Notes: generated from the sequence alone by a model not told the origin. Shown: positions 35,024 to 44,922, counted from the first letter of the stretch. The stretch is DNA of 64,000 bases from Mycolicibacterium peregrinum (GCF_002102345.1 NZ_LQPP01000005.1:1-64000), one strand, 5' to 3'. Program-made: numbers and translations.

Positions 35024-36683
35024 CGGCGTCCTCGGCGTCGCTGACGTCTTCGCCGTCGTTGGAGTCGTTGTGCTCAGCGACCTGGGACTCGATGAACGCG
35101 ATCTCCTTCGGAGTCAGGCCGTAGCGTTCGTAGAGCAGCGCATCGGTCCACTCGCGGTCGAGCGGAATATCCGGTACGAATGAGTACACGTCGCGCGTCG
35201 CGTGCTGCGTCGACTTGCGCAAGGACACGAGAAAGCGCACCAAGCGGGTGCGGAGGTATCCCGCATACCGGGAGGCTTCCGTCTCAGTGGTAAACCTTCC
35301 TGCCACCAGATATGTCTCGCTGCACGCCGTTCCAGGCCCGGCGAGAATGGGTTTCGACAAGAACTTTGTTTCGACGGCCGCGCTTGTACCTTGGACTGCC
35401 GTCATTAAGATTTTCCACTCGTCGATCCATGCGTCATTCTGAGGAATTTCGCTTCGGTTTACCCATGAGATTCTGCGCGATCCAAACAGCTGGACAGGCT
35501 GATTGAGGCCCCGCGGAGTGGCCTTCCCGTGAAAGTTGGTCGGGAGGCCGAAAGGCTTCCGACTAGATACACGCATTTCCAGCGACGGCTCCTTCTTCGC
35601 TCGCACCTTCTCGAGGATCGGGACAGCTTCATTGCGCCGGATAAGGACGTCGTAAGTATCGAGATAGCGGGCGACCGGTTCGCCGACTGGTTTTCCATCC
35701 CACATCGTTTGGACGGTGCATGGTCCGTCGTATTCGCGGTCCCATAGGAAGTACGAGACCCCGCCTCTGATCTTGACCCCGGGGAATGCCTCGTAGAGCT
35801 TGGGATAGTCCACGATCTCGCGCAGCCTGTGGTCACTGAGCATCGACTTCCGATAGACGTCGAGTCCTTTGCCACCTGCGAACCACCGCGACGGCGTGAC
35901 GAAGACTGCGAACCGCGGATCTAGGCCTAGGGCCTTTTCGACGAACATCTGGTAGATCGGGGCAGCCGACGTGCCATATCCACCATCGCTCAGCTGATAC
36001 GGGGGGTTGCCGATGATGACGTCGAATTGCATTGCTTCTCCAAATATCTCGGCGATCCGAGCCTTGATGTCGTCGGTGTGAACGAACGCGTAGGCGTGCG
36101 TTTCGAGGTCCTCGTCGCGTGCGTAGTTTTCTTCGCTGGCGCCGCAGTAGGTGCACCTGCGCTTGGTATAGATGGCAATTTCGTCGCCGGTGAGTGGATC
36201 GACTCGGAACTCCCGTGTGCCGCCAGCCCAGGTGTGCTCGGTTCGTTCGAACCAGACATTGCCGTCTTCAGTGTCGAAGGATTTGGCTATGGAGTGCGGG
36301 CCGTTGGCGTATTTCGAGCAGTAGACGCTGCGGCGGGCAAGCATACCTGTCAGCCGGGTGATCGCTATGGCATAGACCTGCTTGCTGAGGATGTGGTCGA
36401 CGCGCTCGTTGAGGTCTGGAATTTGGTTGGCGAGACCGTCGGTGAGGCGCCGGACGATCTCGCGGAGGAACACTCCAGACTTTGTGAACGGGTCGAGGAA
36501 CTTTACGTTCGGGTTGGCCCAGAGGTCGGCGCCGGCGTTTGTCTGGGCCCACGATCTCGCCAGAAGATCTAGCATGGCGTTAGCCATCTCGGGCGGGGTG
36601 AATACCTCGTCGTTGGAGAGGTTGGCGATGCAGGTCAGAACATCTGGATTGTGGCCCCGCAGAGTAAAGGCGGCCTGGCTCAT
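35016..36683 (-). CDS. Eco57I-like adenine-specific DNA methyltransferase
   Basis: A 555-residue N6-adenine methylase. The SAM motif is LDPFTKSGVFLRE at 63-75, preceded by the motif X-like VFTPPEMANAMLDLL, and the catalytic motif IV is NPPY at 226-229 (FDVIIGNPPYQLSDGG). Between them lies a cysteine pair CTYCGA plus further cysteines, a possible zinc site. The C-terminal 250 residues are presumably the target-recognition part, followed by an acidic tail. It modifies host DNA against the helicase-nuclease encoded next, with which it overlaps by eight bases; it also overlaps the smaller methylase upstream by four. Confidence 0.88.
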   Translation of the reverse strand: MSQAAFTLRGHNPDVLTCIANLSNDEVFTPPEMANAMLDLLARSWAQTNAGADLWANPNVKFLDPFTKSGVFLREIVRRLTDGLANQIPDLNERVDHILSKQVYAIAITRLTGMLARRSVYCSKYANGPHSIAKSFDTEDGNVWFERTEHTWAGGTREFRVDPLTGDEIAIYTKRRCTYCGASEENYARDEDLETHAYAFVHTDDIKARIAEIFGEAMQFDVIIGNPPYQLSDGGYGTSAAPIYQMFVEKALGLDPRFAVFVTPSRWFAGGKGLDVYRKSMLSDHRLREIVDYPKLYEAFPGVKIRGGVSYFLWDREYDGPCTVQTMWDGKPVGEPVARYLDTYDVLIRRNEAVPILEKVRAKKEPSLEMRVSSRKPFGLPTNFHGKATPRGLNQPVQLFGSRRISWVNRSEIPQNDAWIDEWKILMTAVQGTSAAVETKFLSKPILAGPGTACSETYLVAGRFTTETEASRYAGYLRTRLVRFLVSLRKSTQHATRDVYSFVPDIPLDREWTDALLYERYGLTPKEIAFIESQVAEHNDSNDGEDVSDAEDADA

Positions 36684-37369
36684 TCGTTTGCCTGCTTGGC
36701 GATCTGGTCGACTGTCATGATCGGGTATGTCTTAACGGGGGTGAACAGGTCTTCTTCCTCCAGTTCACCGAAGAGCGTTCCTTCGTAGGAGGCGCGCTGG
36801 GTGAGTGCGTCATAACGAAAGTCCCGGCGCTGAAACATGCCCTTACCTAGGTAGCCCCACTCGGGGAACGTGATTGGACCACCCGCTAGGTCGGTCATAG
36901 TCAGAGCGTCACCTTGGACGATATTTGCCGCGAGAACCACGACGGCGGCCCGCGCCCAGTCGTCTTCGTTGCCGACTCCCAAGAAGCTGCTGAAAACAGC
37001 TGCGAGATTATTGCGGCATTCCTGTGCGTTGTCGGCGAGCAGCTCTATGCCGTAGGTGCACATCAGCGAAAACAATGCGTAGTGACGCTTCTCGAATTCG
37101 CTTTTCCCGTACCGGGACTGTACCGACGCGAACTTGCGAACGAGGATAGGGATGAGAAAGTTGCCCGCGCCGCATGCGGGTTCAAGCACCCTTGAGTCGA
37201 TCCGCTCGGATTCGTGCTTTACAAGGTCGAGCATTGCCTCCACCATCCACCCTGGGGTGAACACCTCACCATGGTCAGCAACGCGTTGTTTGGATTTGAC
37301 CAGCTGCTCGGCCACTGCCAAGGGGATCGTTACAGTTGCTGCTCCGGCAGTTGGACCGTGTACGTTCAC
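36680..37369 (-). CDS. N6-adenine methylase-like protein lacking motif IV, 229 aa
   Basis: A 229-residue protein with a clear motif X/I pair of an N6 methylase: GEVFTPGWMVEAMLDLVKHE followed by VLEPACGAGNFLIPIL at 61-76, and NIVQGDAL as a likely motif III. No NPP[YFW] catalytic motif is visible before the stop, so it is probably unable to methylate on its own. It may be a SAM-binding specificity or scaffold partner of the 555-aa methylase, whose gene overlaps it by four bases. It starts the three-gene operon and diverges from the GmrSD-like gene with a 111-bp gap. Confidence 0.82.
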   Translation of the reverse strand: MNVHGPTAGAATVTIPLAVAEQLVKSKQRVADHGEVFTPGWMVEAMLDLVKHESERIDSRVLEPACGAGNFLIPILVRKFASVQSRYGKSEFEKRHYALFSLMCTYGIELLADNAQECRNNLAAVFSSFLGVGNEDDWARAAVVVLAANIVQGDALTMTDLAGGPITFPEWGYLGKGMFQRRDFRYDALTQRASYEGTLFGELEEEDLFTPVKTYPIMTVDQIAKQANE

Positions 37370-37480
37370 CCGCCGAGCCTACGAGAATGTGTCCTCGGCA
37401 GCGCCGCCATCGTCGAACGTGTCCGGATCCGGAGGCGTTCGCATGCCGTATCCACGGTGCACCTGACTATCCTGCGTTAG

Positions 37481-39559
37481 ATGCGTGCCAAGGAGGGGAC
37501 CTTCCGCGATCTGATGACGCAGGACCGCCAGTTTCAGGTGCCGCTGTACCAGCGGCACTATCGCTGGAAGACAGGTCAGCAAGAAGATCTGTGGCAAGAC
37601 ATCGCCGAACAGGACCGCGCGTTGGCGGACGGGAGCGCCATCCCGAAGCACTTCATCGGCAGCATCGTGGCGGTCGAGAAGGCCGCCGACCCGCTACATG
37701 ATTTCCGCGAGTTTCGCGTCGTCGACGGTCAGCAGCGTCTGACCACATTGTCGGTCGCGCTCGCAGCTTTGCGCGATGTTGCGGCACTTGATGATGCCGA
37801 GCAGTTCGACCGCCTGAACAAGAAGTACCTAATCAACGACACGGAGCCCAAGGGCTCGGCCAGGTGGGCGCGTCTCGTACCGGGCGATGAGGATGCTGCT
37901 CCGTACTGGACGGTACTGACCGATCCAGCAAACATGTCCGGACATAGCGCGATCGTGAACGCTTACCGATTTTTCCAGCGCAAGATCAGCGCTCTCCGCG
38001 AAGCTGGGGAACTTGTCCCAGAACGGCTCGCGACGACGATCGGTGACCGGTTGGCGCTCGTCTTCGTGACTGTTTCCGAGGGCGAGCGACCCCACAAGAT
38101 CTTCGAGTCGATAAATGCGACGGGTGTCGGACTGACGCAATCCGACCTGTTGCGCAATTACCTGTTCATGGCGTTGGGGCCGCGCTCGAACACGGTCTAC
38201 ACCCAGCACTGGCGTCCTCTCGAGAAGGCGCTGGGAGTGGAGGGCCTGGAGGGGCTTGTTCGGGATGATCTCCAGTCGATGGGGGATTTTGTCAAGCAAG
38301 GCGATGTATACCGAGCGGCGCGAAGTCGCCTCGAACCGTCAGCAGCGAATCTCGATTTCCTCGAAGATCACGTCAAGAGACTCGCGCGACGAGGTGCCTA
38401 CTACTCGCTGTTCCTGCAACCGGCAGACCCGAACAACACGGCATCTGATCTCGGTCTCAGCAAGAAGGCGTTAGGGCATTTGGCTTTCTTGCGTGGCTGG
38501 GGCGCCAGCACAACTTATCCGTTGCTGTTGCACATCTATGCCGAGGTCGACGCCGGACGCGCAACCACCGCGCAAGCTGAGTCTTGCCTAGAAGCCATCG
38601 AGTCGTTCGTCGTTAGGCGCTACGTCGTCGATGTACCGACGAACGTCTTGAACCGTCTCTTCATTGCCGTGATCGGCAATCTTCCGCAGGGTGAGCCGAT
38701 TGACGTGGCCCTGCGTCGAGAGCTGTCACGGGACAAACGGTGGCCCGACGACGAGCGTGTCCGCGACGGGATCGCCACCGTGCACTACTACTCAAATGGG
38801 CGAGCGCACCAGCAGCGGTTAGTTCTGCAGCGGCTGGAATCGCATCTGCGAGCCGAGGTCGATCTCGACTTCGACTCTGCCAAGCTCTCGATCGAACACG
38901 TCATGCCACAGACGCTCAGTGAGGGCTGGAAGAAGCAGCTGGTTGACGCCGGCCACGATCCGCGCGAGGTCTTTGAGCGACTCGGCCATACTCTCGGGAA
39001 TCTGACGCTGACGGCATGGAACTCGAAACTCTCGAATCAGCTTTTCGAGCGCAAGCAGGAGATTTTGCAGGATTCCGACCTTAAGCTGAACGAGCATCTC
39101 GCTGCCGCTTCCCAGTGGGGAGTCGACGAAATTCAGAAGCGTTCGCAGGTGCTCGCCGACGCTGCGATCGCGCTCTGGTCGGCCCCTGTGCCGGGGGTGG
39201 TAACGGCGCACTCTGGGTTCGACTGGACACGGGTCGACGACGCCGTTGCAGCGCTGCCAGCAGGCTCGTGGACCTCCTACGGTGACCTTGCCGAATTAGT
39301 AGGCACGGCGGCACAGCCAACGGCCAATCACATCGCCCACGACCCAGCGGTGACGAACGCCTACCGTGTCCTCAGCAGCGATGGGTCCATCAGTTTCAAA
39401 TTCCAGTGGCATGACCCGGCCGACACCCGAGATCCGATGGAAATTCTGATCGGCGAGGGGATCGAGTTCGACGACAACGACAAGGCCTCGCAGGCACAAC
39501 GCCTGGGTCCTCCTGAGCTCGAAGCTCTGCTCGACAACGTGCTGACCGAAGTGCAATGA
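37481..39559 (+). CDS. GmrSD-like type IV restriction enzyme (DUF262-DUF1524) with C-terminal MGMT-like domain
   Basis: A 692-residue fusion. The N-terminus is DUF262 (ParB-like), with VPLYQRHYRW and VVDGQQRLTTL (DGQQR at 82-86). The C-terminal half has the DUF1524 HNH nuclease: IEHVMPQT at 471-478 with the later LGNLTLTAWNSKLSN. These are the two halves of GmrSD, which cuts modified (for example glucosylated) phage DNA using nucleotides. Unusually, residues about 575-640 resemble the winged-helix part of alkylguanine DNA alkyltransferases (GSWTSYGDLAELVGTAAQP then YRVLSSDGS) but lack the catalytic PCHR cysteine, so it would be a DNA-reading module. Divergent from the methylase operon. Confidence 0.88.
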   Translation: MRAKEGTFRDLMTQDRQFQVPLYQRHYRWKTGQQEDLWQDIAEQDRALADGSAIPKHFIGSIVAVEKAADPLHDFREFRVVDGQQRLTTLSVALAALRDVAALDDAEQFDRLNKKYLINDTEPKGSARWARLVPGDEDAAPYWTVLTDPANMSGHSAIVNAYRFFQRKISALREAGELVPERLATTIGDRLALVFVTVSEGERPHKIFESINATGVGLTQSDLLRNYLFMALGPRSNTVYTQHWRPLEKALGVEGLEGLVRDDLQSMGDFVKQGDVYRAARSRLEPSAANLDFLEDHVKRLARRGAYYSLFLQPADPNNTASDLGLSKKALGHLAFLRGWGASTTYPLLLHIYAEVDAGRATTAQAESCLEAIESFVVRRYVVDVPTNVLNRLFIAVIGNLPQGEPIDVALRRELSRDKRWPDDERVRDGIATVHYYSNGRAHQQRLVLQRLESHLRAEVDLDFDSAKLSIEHVMPQTLSEGWKKQLVDAGHDPREVFERLGHTLGNLTLTAWNSKLSNQLFERKQEILQDSDLKLNEHLAAASQWGVDEIQKRSQVLADAAIALWSAPVPGVVTAHSGFDWTRVDDAVAALPAGSWTSYGDLAELVGTAAQPTANHIAHDPAVTNAYRVLSSDGSISFKFQWHDPADTRDPMEILIGEGIEFDDNDKASQAQRLGPPELEALLDNVLTEVQ

Positions 39560-39707
39560 TCCGGCGCCCCCGGACCGATCGTTGAGACATGACGTGCAAA
39601 CGTCACTCGCCATCCTCGCGCAATACATCAGGTAGGACGGGTGTCCGCGGGAGCGAGGCAGCTCATAGTCTCGGGCAGGAAGGTCGCGCACTGGCTGCAC
39701 ATCGGTT

Positions 39708-41099
39708 TCAGAACGAGTGCACACGTTCAATACTGACGAACATGCCGCGGCCGCTGGCAGTATTGGTGAAACGGGTTCCGTCCGCGCTCGCCTCGATGTT
39801 CCAACCGTTGAAATGTTCCACGGTCCCGTAAGCCAGCATGACGTCTTGATTCGGATCTGCGCCGCCGATGTTTCCTTCGGCCCAAGCGAATGCGCCGCTA
39901 AAATCCACGGTTGCGAGATTCCAGTGCGCTGCTCCGCCGGTGCTGACAGGTGCCTGCGGAAAACCGTAAGCCGAGTTGCGCTCGCACGCAACAGATTCTT
40001 GGGAAATGGCACATCGAACCTGCCGAGACCGGGTGATCACGTACTGCGTTTGTGGTTGAACAGAGGGCACCGGCGCCGACGGGTGATCACGCTGCCAGAG
40101 CTCAACAGCCGGCTCGATGAAGGTTTGTTTTGCCGTGATGATTGTCAGCCCATCGCCACGCACTTGGTACCGCGTTCCGTCAACGGTATTGACGGCGTCG
40201 AAGCCCCCAGGAACTTCAATGACGTCAGTCAGGGCAATTGAGGCTCCGTCGCTAAGACGGCTTCCACGGTAGTAGTAATTAGAGCCCCGAAGGCAGACGA
40301 CAAGGGCCGAATCTGAGGTAATCTGCGCGAGCTTTAGCTCATCCGCTGGTTCACAGCGGGCACCGGGGTGCTCGCGAAAGCCGCTTGCGTCCATGCCTAC
40401 TAGAGGTTGCGGTATCTCGGGAGAAGGGGTCGGTTTGTCGATTTGAGGTACGGGCTGCCAGATCGGAGCTTCAGGTGTCTCACGAGCGGGTGTATTCCAG
40501 CGGCAATCTTGCCCGCGAACCGGGAAGATATTCGGCACCGAATCAACGCGTCCTGCCACCATCTGGACGATCTGAACATCGGCTTTGAATTCGCCCTCGC
40601 CAAGAAACGTCGGCTGGTTACTGAGGTCGAGGCGCAAAGTGAGAATGCGCCCCTCGGTCGCGACAGAGGTCAAGACATCGGGGTTCGCAGAGTCGAAGTC
40701 AGACACGTCCGCGTACCAGCCTTGTCCGATGCTTGGTCGCGGGCCAGAGATCGCCACTACACCGTTCGCGTGGTGGGGCTCTATTAGGTAGTCGGTCAGG
40801 ATGCTGCCGGGGGCATCCGTCGGCCCGAACTCGTTCCGAGCGACACCCGGTTCCGGCGGAATCTGAAAGTTGAACTCGACGTCAAGCTGCAGCTGATTCG
40901 AGCCGACGTGGGACAGCATGATCTCGCGGACAAGCCCCGATCCGGGCGGATCCGCAGCTCGATCCGCTGGGTCTAATGCGCAACCCATCGTGTGCGGAAG
41001 CGCGCCCCATCGCACCGAATCTTGACCGCCTCCGAGCCCGCACCCAGCTGTCGCCAGGCTTAAAGCGAGGCTCCCAATACCGATTACAAGCCGCTTCAC
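39708..41099 (-). CDS. Putative lipoprotein, 463 aa, unknown function
   Basis: A secreted lipoprotein by its N-terminus: start GTG 41099 (VKRLVIGIGSLALSLATAGC) gives a signal peptide ending in a lipobox SLATAGC, with the Cys as the lipidated residue. A longer start at 41180 would break this pattern. The mature part is rich in beta strands and Pro, with several Cys and repeated Trp/Tyr/Gly patches, possibly two domains separated by the Pro-rich segment around residues 230-250. I recognise no family. It converges with the GmrSD-like gene (148-bp gap) and may be cargo of the island. Confidence 0.72.
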   Translation of the reverse strand: MKRLVIGIGSLALSLATAGCGLGGGQDSVRWGALPHTMGCALDPADRAADPPGSGLVREIMLSHVGSNQLQLDVEFNFQIPPEPGVARNEFGPTDAPGSILTDYLIEPHHANGVVAISGPRPSIGQGWYADVSDFDSANPDVLTSVATEGRILTLRLDLSNQPTFLGEGEFKADVQIVQMVAGRVDSVPNIFPVRGQDCRWNTPARETPEAPIWQPVPQIDKPTPSPEIPQPLVGMDASGFREHPGARCEPADELKLAQITSDSALVVCLRGSNYYYRGSRLSDGASIALTDVIEVPGGFDAVNTVDGTRYQVRGDGLTIITAKQTFIEPAVELWQRDHPSAPVPSVQPQTQYVITRSRQVRCAISQESVACERNSAYGFPQAPVSTGGAAHWNLATVDFSGAFAWAEGNIGGADPNQDVMLAYGTVEHFNGWNIEASADGTRFTNTASGRGMFVSIERVHSF

Positions 41100-41469
41100 C
41101 TTGCCAACCCCCGGCACTCGCCTAAGCCCCGTAACTACCGCGGGCAAGGCCCGAGGTGGACACATCGACGAGCGTAACAACGGAGACCGAGGAGCAGCCC
41201 CTATCGCAAGTGAAAGCGACTGAAGATGGGCCTCTGCCGACGACCACTTCGGCGTGTATCCGGTCGGTTGTTCTGCGGAGATGTCCTAGCCCCTGAGGAC
41301 CGTTGTAATCGCCGGAATGTCGCTTTTACCTTGGGCGCAAACGTGGCAATTCCGAATTTCGTCCGTCGTTAACCGACGGATCATACCGGCGCAGGGGTCG
41401 TATTCATTCGGGGTGAATACGCCTTCACGCTGGTCGGCATGTAGCGCCGGGTATTGCTCTGTTCGCTTT
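41100..41469. other. Intergenic region, 370 bp, with one 19-bp inverted repeat
   Basis: No gene is supported. TCCGTCG at 41362-41368 and CGACGGA at 41374-41380 flank TTAAC, forming a small hairpin or operator about 90 bp past the mmpL stop. The stretch probably also holds the promoter of the lipoprotein gene. Confidence 0.45.
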
Positions 41470-44400
41470 TCACCTCTCCTGGACCAGCACGTGAGGTGCG
41501 TCCTTAATGCCTCCTGGGTTGGTCTGACCGGGTCGCGGGTTTGTTGCTTTGGTGGGCCACCAGCTGGCTTCGCGTAGGAGTGTGGCGATGGCGGGCACGG
41601 TGAGGGTGCGCACGAGGAAGGTGTCGAGCAGCAGCCCGAAGCCGATGATGAGGCCGGCTTGGATCATGATGGCGACTGAGCCGACCATGAGGCCGAACAT
41701 GCTGGCGGCGAATATGAGGCCAGCGGAGGTGATGACGGCTCCGGTGTTTGCCACGGTGCGCAGGACGCCGACGCGGATGTTGGTTCCGGATTCTTCGCGG
41801 AGCCGTGAGACGAGCAGCATGTTGTAGTCGGCGCCGACGGCGACGAGGATGATGAACGCCAGCAGCGGTACGGGCCAGGCGATTTCGTGGCCCAGTCCCC
41901 ATTGGAAGACTACGACGCCGATGCCGAGTGATGCGAGGTAGTTGAGCACGACGGTGCCTAGTAGGTAGAGCGGTGCTAGGAGTGCGCGCAGTAGTAGGAC
42001 CAGGATGACGCCGACGATGATGATGGTGGCGATGGCTAGTTGTGCGAAGTCGGCCCAGAGGAGTCGTTGGATATCGGAGTTGACGGCGGGGAAGCCGGCT
42101 ACGGACACGGTGGCGTCGGCGAGTGACGTGTTGGGTCGTGCGGTGTTGGCGGTGTCGGTGATGCGGCTGGCGAGGTCCATGGCTTCAACGCTGTATGGGT
42201 CGTGGCTGCTTTCGATCATGAACCGCGCTGTTTTGCCGTCCGGTGAGAGGAATTGTTCGGCGACGTCGGTGAATTGCCGGTTCTCGAATGCGTTGGCGGG
42301 CAGGTAGAAACCGCTCGAGGAGTCGGAGTCGGCCGCTGCGCGCGAGGAGTTCTGTAGTTGGGTGGCGATCTGGCTCATGCCGGACAGCATTTCGATGTTG
42401 CTGTCGGCGAGGGTGCGGACGCCGGTGGCGAGTGCTTGGGCGCCGGAGGCCAGCTGTCCGATTCCGTCCTGCAATCGGCGGAGATTTGTGGTCAGGTCGG
42501 CGGGGTCACCCAGGGCTCCGAATGCCTTGTCCAGTGAGGCGACTGCGTTCTGGACGTTGGCGAGGGTGCCACCAACGGTGGCATTGGTGGCGGGATCGTA
42601 GCGGTCCCCGAGGTCGGCGATTTGGTTGAAGAATCCGTTGTCGCGCAGAGTGACCAGGATCTGGACCTGGTTGCGGATTTGGGCGCATTGTGGGGTGGTG
42701 GCGCACCAGGGTGAGGTGTTGAGGGCGCCGACGAGTGGGTCGAGTTGAGTGATTGCGTTTTGGGCTTGGTTGGCCAGCGGTCGTAGTCCTGGGCCGGATT
42801 GGATGGCTTGGTCGACGGCGGGGGCAGTGGCGGAAAGTTGTTGCAGCAGCGGCCGGAATTGGTTGACCTGAGTTCCTGCGGATTGGGCTTGGGTGAGGAT
42901 TCCGGCTAGTGGTGTGAAGGCGGTGCGCACGGTGCTGTCGAGTTGGGCGAGGCCGTCGGCGAGCTGGTCGGCGCCGTCGGTGAGTTTGGTGAGGTCGTCC
43001 TTGCGGGAGTTGCCCTCGGCGACGGCGCCGGCCATTTTGTCGCCGATCTGGCCGTTCTGCCAGGCCAGTTCTGCTTGGTCGAGGCGCTCTCCGGTGGGGC
43101 GGGTGACTCCGGAAACCTTGGTGACGCCGGGGATCTGGGAGACGCGGGAGGCCATCTCGTCAAGATCGGCCAGTCCTTTGCCGGTCCGCATGTCGGTCGG
43201 ATTTTCCACGACGAGGAATTCGCTGATGACGACGTCTTTGCGGAAGTGGCGGTCCAGCAGGTGGTAGCCCAGGTTGCTGGCCGTGGTGTCTGGTTGGCCC
43301 TTGCGGTCGTCGTAGCTGATTTTGATGGTTGCTGCCGCTGCCGACAGGGCGAGCAAGATGACCAGGCTGACGATGAGTAGTGGCACGGGACGGCGGACCA
43401 CGGCGACGGCGACGCTGTTCCAGTAGCGGCGGGTGCGATCGGGTTTGGGTTCACCGATGCCGCGTTTGGCGGCTAGCGACAGCACCGGTGGCAGCAGGGT
43501 TACGGTGGCCAGAAATCCGAACAGTACGGCGATGGCACACGCGGGGCCAAGGGCGGCGAAGACGCTGAGCCGCGCGAAGACCATGGCCAGGAACGCGAGT
43601 GCGACGGTGGCGGCGGAGGCGAGGATGACGCGCCCGATGCTGGCGGTGGCGTGGATGACGGCCTGATCGGCGGGTACTTGGGCGCGGCGCTGTTCGTGGT
43701 ATCGGCTGATCAGAAATACGGTGTAGTCGGTTCCCGCGCCGAGCAGGATCGCAGTCATGAAGGCGACGGTGAACTGGGAGACGGGCATGCCCATCTCGCC
43801 GAGGGCGGACAGCACGCCGCGCCCGACTGCCAGGCTCAACCCGATTACTAGCAGCGGTAACAGCGCGGTGAACACCGACCGGTAGACGATCAGCAGGATC
43901 AGGGCGATCACGCCCGCGGTAGCGATTGAGATCAGCAGCAGGTCGTGCTCGGCGGATGCGATCATGTCGCTGAAGGTTGCCGGTGGTCCCGTCACTTGCA
44001 CAGTCGTGGTCGAGCCGGTGAAGACCTCGGCGGCGATGTTGCGCACCGCGTTTACCGATTCGGCGGCCGTGGGGTCTCCGAGGGTGCCGGTGACACCTAC
44101 GGGCAGGTACCAAGCTTTGCGGTCGGCGCTGACTGCCTGGGCTTCGGTAATCGGATCGGACAGTAGGTCCTGCACCAGCAGGACGTGGTTGCCTTCGCCC
44201 TGCAACCGGCGCACGAGTTCGCCGTAGCGCTGCCGTGCAGTCGGAGTCAAGCCATTGGGGTCTTCCATGGCGACGAACACCATGGTTTTTGAGCCTTCTT
44301 CGCCGAAAGCGGCGCTCATGCGGTCAACCGTCTGCAAGGACGGCGCATCGCGAGGGATGAGGTCCACCGACTGTTGGCGCACCACGGTTTCTAGCTGGGG

Positions 44401-44592
44401 GAACAGCAACGCGAGGACGACCGCGGCGCCTAGCCATACCCCGATGACCAGCGCTTTGTGTCGGAGGGTGAATCGGGCTAGCGCTGCCAACCGTTCGCTG
44501 TACTCGCGGGTTTCGGCCGGGTTGGGGGATCCGTTGTCCCGCTGGCCACGGCGCGTGGCCTGGCCTGGGGAATCTGCAGTGCCGTCGGTCAC
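41470..44592 (-). CDS. MmpL-family RND transporter
   Basis: A 1040-residue proton-driven exporter of lipids or drugs in the inner membrane. The RND/MMPL architecture is visible: an N-terminal helix (HKALVIGVWLGAAVVLALLF), two six-helix bundles each with the MmpL Asp-Tyr signature (GAGTDYTVFLISRYHEQRR and VGADYNMLLVSRLREE), and a large periplasmic loop between about 470 and 760 that contains many Asn/Gln/Ala helical repeats. No mmpS partner gene adjoins. A palindromic operator motif lies directly upstream. The nearest regulators are TetR genes. Composition and length are typical of mycobacterial MmpL proteins. Confidence 0.95.
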   Translation of the reverse strand: MTDGTADSPGQATRRGQRDNGSPNPAETREYSERLAALARFTLRHKALVIGVWLGAAVVLALLFPQLETVVRQQSVDLIPRDAPSLQTVDRMSAAFGEEGSKTMVFVAMEDPNGLTPTARQRYGELVRRLQGEGNHVLLVQDLLSDPITEAQAVSADRKAWYLPVGVTGTLGDPTAAESVNAVRNIAAEVFTGSTTTVQVTGPPATFSDMIASAEHDLLLISIATAGVIALILLIVYRSVFTALLPLLVIGLSLAVGRGVLSALGEMGMPVSQFTVAFMTAILLGAGTDYTVFLISRYHEQRRAQVPADQAVIHATASIGRVILASAATVALAFLAMVFARLSVFAALGPACAIAVLFGFLATVTLLPPVLSLAAKRGIGEPKPDRTRRYWNSVAVAVVRRPVPLLIVSLVILLALSAAAATIKISYDDRKGQPDTTASNLGYHLLDRHFRKDVVISEFLVVENPTDMRTGKGLADLDEMASRVSQIPGVTKVSGVTRPTGERLDQAELAWQNGQIGDKMAGAVAEGNSRKDDLTKLTDGADQLADGLAQLDSTVRTAFTPLAGILTQAQSAGTQVNQFRPLLQQLSATAPAVDQAIQSGPGLRPLANQAQNAITQLDPLVGALNTSPWCATTPQCAQIRNQVQILVTLRDNGFFNQIADLGDRYDPATNATVGGTLANVQNAVASLDKAFGALGDPADLTTNLRRLQDGIGQLASGAQALATGVRTLADSNIEMLSGMSQIATQLQNSSRAAADSDSSSGFYLPANAFENRQFTDVAEQFLSPDGKTARFMIESSHDPYSVEAMDLASRITDTANTARPNTSLADATVSVAGFPAVNSDIQRLLWADFAQLAIATIIIVGVILVLLLRALLAPLYLLGTVVLNYLASLGIGVVVFQWGLGHEIAWPVPLLAFIILVAVGADYNMLLVSRLREESGTNIRVGVLRTVANTGAVITSAGLIFAASMFGLMVGSVAIMIQAGLIIGFGLLLDTFLVRTLTVPAIATLLREASWWPTKATNPRPGQTNPGGIKDAPHVLVQER

Positions 44593-44922
44593 TGGGCCTC
44601 CACTAGTAGCGAATCGTAGCGATACTATCGGTATCGCTACGCTACCGCATGTAGTGCAAGTGGTGGCGGGGCCGTCGTCGCCAGGCCGCGCAAAGCGCGC
44701 GGCTGGCGAAGGGGCCGGCGACCGCTATCGAGTCGGGACCGGGCCGACGGTCGCAGTGGGCAGAGGAATGATCGAACACTCAGTGGGTTTCTGGAAGCCA
44801 GGGCTGACGCTGTAAGTCGACGACACTGGCCTTGGATGCCGTTCAGGGTCTTGCTGTTGCTGTTCTCGGACGTTGGTCGTCGGGCGCACGCACGGCCACA
44901 TCGCGTAGCGGGGCCGCTAGCT
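44593..44922. promoter_or_regulatory. mmpL promoter region with a palindromic operator (44616-44647)
   Basis: GTAGCGATAC (44616-44625) is perfectly mirrored by GTATCGCTAC (44631-44640), and the 16-mer GTATCGCTACGCTACC (44631-44646) overlaps it. The same 16-mer, with one to three changes, occurs at 51720 and 52948. It lies 24-55 bp upstream of the mmpL start, a normal TetR operator site. The rest of the 330-bp gap, up to 44922, shows no gene. Confidence 0.7.
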
